Program-made: the position numbers and the translations under genes | Notes under the pieces: generated by a model | The model's database searches: none | Told to the model about the DNA's origin: nothing | What the model saw: only the letters and a program-made list of their open reading frames with translations | DNA from: JAXHUH01 sp034211175 | Lineage (GTDB): Bacteria; Actinomycetota; Acidimicrobiia; Acidimicrobiales; CAIXPF01 | DNA: 64,000 nt | Direction: 5' to 3' | NCBI GenBank assembly: GCA_034211175.1 | Contig: JAXHUH010000240.1 | Coordinates: 14,610 to 78,609 of the forward strand | Shown: piece after piece, positions 60,703 to 64,000 of the stretch | How the letters are laid out: every line of letters begins with the position of its first letter | Numbering within the stretch: the stretch's first letter is position 1

Positions 60703-61053
60703 GGCGGCGCTGGGGCCCACGGCGACCGCCACCGAGCGTCTGGTTTCGTCCACCGGCCGGTCCTCGATGCGCTCTGTCATCGGGTCGACGATCGATGCGA
60801 CGAGTGGTCGGTCGAGCAGGTTGGGGGTCGACCCCTGCTCCGCCGACATCCGACGCATCTCCGTGACCGGGGCAGCCAGGCCGGCCAGCAGAGCACGGCG
60901 CCGAGCCCGGGACGGGGGCCGTCACCGGTGCCGGCGCCCAAAAGCCCAAAAGGGGGGATCGCGAGGCGTCATCGTCGGTCATTCCTCGGTCGGCTCGGAG
61001 ACGGGCGTGCGCCGACCGCTCCCAGGTGCTCTACTACAGGCTGACGGGCCCGC
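60703..61053. other. Gap between importer operon and acyl-CoA dehydrogenase
   Basis: About 350 bp with no gene I can support. The plus-strand frame of the next gene stays open through it, but the translation is Arg/Ser-rich and has no family pattern; antisense frames are equally featureless. Probably the promoter region of the 61076 operon. Confidence 0.55.
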
Positions 61054-61073
61054 GACGTCCAACGGGATCCGTC
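61054..61073. promoter_or_regulatory. Weak GACG-N12-CGTC site before acyl-CoA dehydrogenase
   Basis: GACG (61054-61057) and CGTC (61070-61073) form a symmetric variant of the motif with the same 12-bp spacer, both halves changed at one position. It ends 2 bp before the ATG. Could be a weaker member of the set or chance. Confidence 0.3.
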
Positions 61074-61075
61074 AC

Positions 61076-62338
61076 ATGACACAAGCGGGGATCCGGGTGA
61101 CCGAAGTGGAGATGCCGCCGGCCGACGCCAGCGCCTGGCTCGAAGAGTCGTGGGATCCGGAGGTCACGGTCGCCGAGTGGTGGCAGCGGCTCGCGGATGC
61201 CCGGCTGTCCAATCCGATGCTGCCCGAGCCGTGGGGACGGGGGTGGAGCCGGGCCGAGGCGGCGACGTTCGCCTCGGCGATGGTGGCCAGAGGCGCCCTC
61301 GGCCCGCCGGCCGGCATCGGGATGATGCTCGCCGTGCCCACGATCCTGGCTCACGGGGGCGAGGACGTGATCCAGCGCTACGTGCCGCGGATCCTCAACG
61401 GCCAGCACGCCTGGTGCCAGCTGTTCTCCGAGCCCGGCGCCGGCTCCGACCTGGCCGGCATGCAGACCCGGGCCGAGCGTGACGGCGACGAGTGGGTGGT
61501 GAACGGCCAGAAGGTGTGGACATCGGGTGGGCAGTGGGCCGACCACGGCATCCTCGTGGCCCGCACCGACCCCGACCAGCCCAAGCACCGGGGGCTCACC
61601 TACTTCGCCTTCCCCATGCGCCAGGCCGGCGTCGAGGTCCGCCCGCTGCGGGAGATGACCGGGCGGGCCATGTTCAACGAGGTGTTCCTCAGCGACGCCC
61701 GGGTCGCCCACGCCGACATGATCGGGGACCTCAACGACGGCTGGCGGGTGGCCAACACCACCTTGATGGTGGAGCGGGCCGGCATCGGCGGCGCCAACGC
61801 GGCGGCGCCGAGCGCCGCCATCGCTGGGACCATCGCCGGCCACCTCGACCAGCCGGCCGGACGCTTCGCCACCGCACCGGTGGGAGGAAGCGGTGGCACC
61901 GCCATCGGCCGGGGCAAGGTCCGCTGGCTGACCGAGCTGGCCCGGCAGCAGGGCCGGTCCGACGATGCCGTGGTCCGTGACGGGCTGGCTCGGCTGCACA
62001 GCCTGGTCGAGATCACGACCTGGCACATGGGTCGCATGCGCTCGGGCAACGCCGCGACCGGAGGCGAGGGCAACCTGGCCAAGATCCGCAACAGCCAGAT
62101 GGTGGCCCTGGCCCGCGAGCTGGGCTGCACCATCGCGGGGCCGGCGGCCACCATCACGGGTCCCGACGCTCTCACCGCGGGTGAGCTGCAGGAGCTGATC
62201 CTGTTCTCGCCGGCGCCGTCGATCTACGGCGGAACCGATCAGGTGCAGCGCAACATCATCGGCGAGCGCGTGCTCGGCCTGCCCAAGGAGCCAGGGCCGT
62301 CCAAGGACACGCCCTTCCGCGATCTGCTGAAGAACTAG
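61076..62338 (+). CDS. Acyl-CoA dehydrogenase (FadE type)
   Basis: 420 residues, third of the FadE group here. N-terminal SWDPEVTVAEWWQRLADARL, then QLFSEPGAGSDLAGMQ, DEWVVNGQKVWTSGG and C-terminal GGTDQVQRNIIGERVLGLP. More diverged than the pair at 13967/31266 in the middle (GANAAAPSAAIAGTIAGH). ATG 61076 has only a weak GGGATCC upstream; GTG 61097 is an alternative that would drop 7 residues. It starts a two-gene unit with an acyl-CoA ligase 22 bp downstream. Confidence 0.9.
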   Translation: MTQAGIRVTEVEMPPADASAWLEESWDPEVTVAEWWQRLADARLSNPMLPEPWGRGWSRAEAATFASAMVARGALGPPAGIGMMLAVPTILAHGGEDVIQRYVPRILNGQHAWCQLFSEPGAGSDLAGMQTRAERDGDEWVVNGQKVWTSGGQWADHGILVARTDPDQPKHRGLTYFAFPMRQAGVEVRPLREMTGRAMFNEVFLSDARVAHADMIGDLNDGWRVANTTLMVERAGIGGANAAAPSAAIAGTIAGHLDQPAGRFATAPVGGSGGTAIGRGKVRWLTELARQQGRSDDAVVRDGLARLHSLVEITTWHMGRMRSGNAATGGEGNLAKIRNSQMVALARELGCTIAGPAATITGPDALTAGELQELILFSPAPSIYGGTDQVQRNIIGERVLGLPKEPGPSKDTPFRDLLKN

Positions 62339-62360
62339 ACCCACCGAGGGAACCACGAAC

Positions 62361-63926
62361 ATGACCACTGCCACTGCCGATGCGCTCGGCTTCTGGGCCA
62401 TCGCCGATGCCGATCCGAACCGTCTCGCGCTCATCACGCCTTCGGGCGACACCTACAGCTACGCGGAGCTGGACGAGCGGGCCAACCGGGTGGCCAACGG
62501 GCTGCAGTCCCTGGGCCTGCGTCGGGGTGACGGCGTCGCCATCGTCTTGCCCAACGAGGTGACCTTCGTCGAGCTGTACCTGGCCGCCATGCAGACCGGC
62601 CTGTACCTGACCTGCATCAACTTCCACCTCACCGGCCCCGAGATCGCGTACATCGTGAACGACTGCGAGGCCGACGTGCTCGTGATCCACGACCGCTACG
62701 CAGCCGCCGCGATCGCAGCGGCCGACGAGATCGAGCTGCCCCCCGAGCGCCGGTTCGCGGTCGGTGCCATCGACGGCCACCGGCCCTACGCCGAGATCGC
62801 ATCCGGTCAGCCGGGGGAGCGCCCCGCGGCGCGGTCCTCGGGCACGACGATGCTCTACACGTCGGGAACGACCGGACGCCCCAAGGGCGTCCGCCGTCCG
62901 CTCCCCGAAGCCGACCCCAACGACGCGGCGGCGTCGGGGTCCATGCTGTCGATGCTGTTCGACATCGTGCCCGGCCCGGGCGCCCACCTCGTTGCCGGGC
63001 CGCTCTACCACGCCGCACCCCTGGCCTTCGGCACCGGCGCGCTGCACCTCGGTCAGGCCATGGTCCTCGTCGACAAGTGGACGCCCGAGGGGACGTTGCG
63101 CCTCATCCAGGAGCACGGGGTCACGACGAGCCACATGGTCCCCACCATGTTCCACCGCCTGTTGCAGCTGCCCGAGGACGAGCGGTCGCGCTACGACACG
63201 TCGTCGCTGCGGTCGGTGATCCACGCGGCGGCACCCTGCCCGGTGGAGGTCAAGCGCAAGATGATCGAGTGGTGGGGCCCGGTCATCTACGAGTACTACG
63301 CGGCCACCGAGGGCGGCGGTGCCTACGTCAAGCCGAAGGACTGGCTGGAGCATCCCGGCACCGTCGGCCAGCCGTTCCCTGGCGCCACCATCAAGATCTT
63401 CGACGAAGACGGCAACGAGCTTCCTCCCGGCGAGGTGGGCACCGTCTACATGGGCGCCCCGGGCGGCGCCACCTTCGAGTACTTCAAGGACGAGGAGAAG
63501 ACCGAGGCCAACCGCCGGGGCGGGCTGTTCACGGTCGGCGACATGGGTTACCTGGACGAGGACGGCTGGCTGTTCCTCTCCGATCGCAAGGCGGACATGA
63601 TCATCTCCGGTGGCGTGAACATCTACCCGGCCGAGATCGAAGGGGTGCTGCTCGAGCACCCGGCCGTAGCCGATGCAGCCGTGCTCGGCGTGCCCGACGA
63701 CGAGTGGGGCGAGCAGGTGAAGGCCGTCGTGCAGGCCAAGGACCCGGGCCAGGCCGGGGACGATCTGGCCCAGGAGCTGATGACGTTCTGCCGGGAGCGC
63801 CTGGCTGCCTTCAAGTGCCCCCGGTCGGTCGACTTCCGCGACGAGCTGCCACGGTTCCCGACCGGGAAGCTGTACAAGCGGCTGCTGCGCGACGAGTACT
63901 GGGCCGGCCGCGAGAAGGTGATCTGA
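62361..63926 (+). CDS. Acyl-CoA synthetase (AMP-dependent, FadD type)
   Basis: 521 residues. P-loop YTSGTTGRPKGVRRPLPE, YYAATEGGGAYV, VGDMGYLDEDGWLFLSDRKADM, and GGVNIYPAEIEGVL before the C-terminal domain with the catalytic Lys in PTGKLYKRLLR. The shorter length and the GVRRPL/TEGGG pattern resemble steroid-acid or medium-chain ligases (FadD19/FadD13-like by impression) rather than FadD15. It follows the acyl-CoA dehydrogenase closely: activation then dehydrogenation of the same acid is the natural reading. Confidence 0.92.
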   Translation: MTTATADALGFWAIADADPNRLALITPSGDTYSYAELDERANRVANGLQSLGLRRGDGVAIVLPNEVTFVELYLAAMQTGLYLTCINFHLTGPEIAYIVNDCEADVLVIHDRYAAAAIAAADEIELPPERRFAVGAIDGHRPYAEIASGQPGERPAARSSGTTMLYTSGTTGRPKGVRRPLPEADPNDAAASGSMLSMLFDIVPGPGAHLVAGPLYHAAPLAFGTGALHLGQAMVLVDKWTPEGTLRLIQEHGVTTSHMVPTMFHRLLQLPEDERSRYDTSSLRSVIHAAAPCPVEVKRKMIEWWGPVIYEYYAATEGGGAYVKPKDWLEHPGTVGQPFPGATIKIFDEDGNELPPGEVGTVYMGAPGGATFEYFKDEEKTEANRRGGLFTVGDMGYLDEDGWLFLSDRKADMIISGGVNIYPAEIEGVLLEHPAVADAAVLGVPDDEWGEQVKAVVQAKDPGQAGDDLAQELMTFCRERLAAFKCPRSVDFRDELPRFPTGKLYKRLLRDEYWAGREKVI

Positions 63927-63955
63927 GGCCGGTTCCGCCTGGCGGCGGGACGCGA

Positions 63956-63996
63956 GAGGGGCCGGCGCCATCGGGACCAGCCGAGGGGCCGGCGCC
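63956..63996. repeat. 14-bp direct repeat at the right edge
   Basis: GAGGGGCCGGCGCC occurs at 63956-63969 and 63983-63996. Each copy contains the palindrome GGCGCC, so hairpins are possible; it lies 30 bp after the ligase stop and may be part of a terminator cut by the window edge. Confidence 0.4.
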
Positions 63997-64000
63997 GATG

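Noticed and set aside
60646..61075. A gene in the gap before the last acyl-CoA dehydrogenase
   Set aside because: Open frames exist on both strands but lack starts with ribosome binding sites and any recognisable motif.

Overview
The window is dense, GC-rich (about 70% by eye) bacterial chromosome. The gene content fits an actinobacterium, most likely of class Acidimicrobiia: a complete mce lipid-import operon, a stand-alone MceG-type ATPase, many FadE-type acyl-CoA dehydrogenases, SCP-X/DUF35 pairs, an MftD-type flavoenzyme, TetR regulators and branched-chain-type ABC importers. This placement is inference from gene content. I saw no rRNA, tRNA, CRISPR array, insertion sequence or phage gene.

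Layout. 1-1537: end of a fused LivF-LivG ATPase. 1.8-10.6 kb: yrbE-yrbE-mce x6, followed by two Mce-associated proteins. 11.6-17.7 kb: DUF445 protein, SDR and acyl-CoA dehydrogenase (divergent), hydrolase, DUF35 and a thiolase-like protein. 17.7-23.2 kb: TetR, MMPL transporter, two small unknown genes, hotdog thioesterase, TetR and an SCP2-like protein. 23.3-30.2 kb (minus): ABC importer with fused permeases, fused ATPases and two unknown membrane proteins. 30.3-42.7 kb: second SDR/acyl-CoA dehydrogenase pair, esterase, diiron-like hydrolase, Baeyer-Villiger monooxygenase, TetR/MFS, enoyl-CoA hydratase, dienelactone hydrolase, SDR and MFS. 42.7-50.5 kb: DUF35/thiolase, aldehyde dehydrogenase, esterase, OB-fold thiolase-like protein, MaoC and an MftD-like enzyme. 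50.6-53.6 kb: MceG, TetR and P450. 53.8-63.9 kb: ABC importer with an embedded acyl-CoA ligase, then an acyl-CoA dehydrogenase and a second ligase.

The genes read as one programme. Mce and two or three ABC systems bring in hydrophobic or carboxylic substrates, probably steroid- or terpenoid-like (inference). P450 and Baeyer-Villiger enzymes oxidise them, ligases make CoA thioesters, and the dehydrogenases, hydratases, SDRs and thiolase-like aldolases shorten the chains.

The main finding is a repeated inverted motif, GACA-N12-TGTC (best form GAGACA-N12-TGTCTC). It occurs exactly or with one mismatch in about ten promoter gaps: mce operon, Mce-associated genes, both SDR/acyl-CoA dehydrogenase pairs, thioesterase/TetR, enoyl-CoA hydratase, aldehyde dehydrogenase, MaoC, mceG/TetR and P450. 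This defines a candidate regulon that I do not recognise from known KstR-type operators.

A second pattern is a set of about eight single-base indels, mostly in homopolymer runs, that break otherwise normal genes. They could be sequence errors or real frameshifts.
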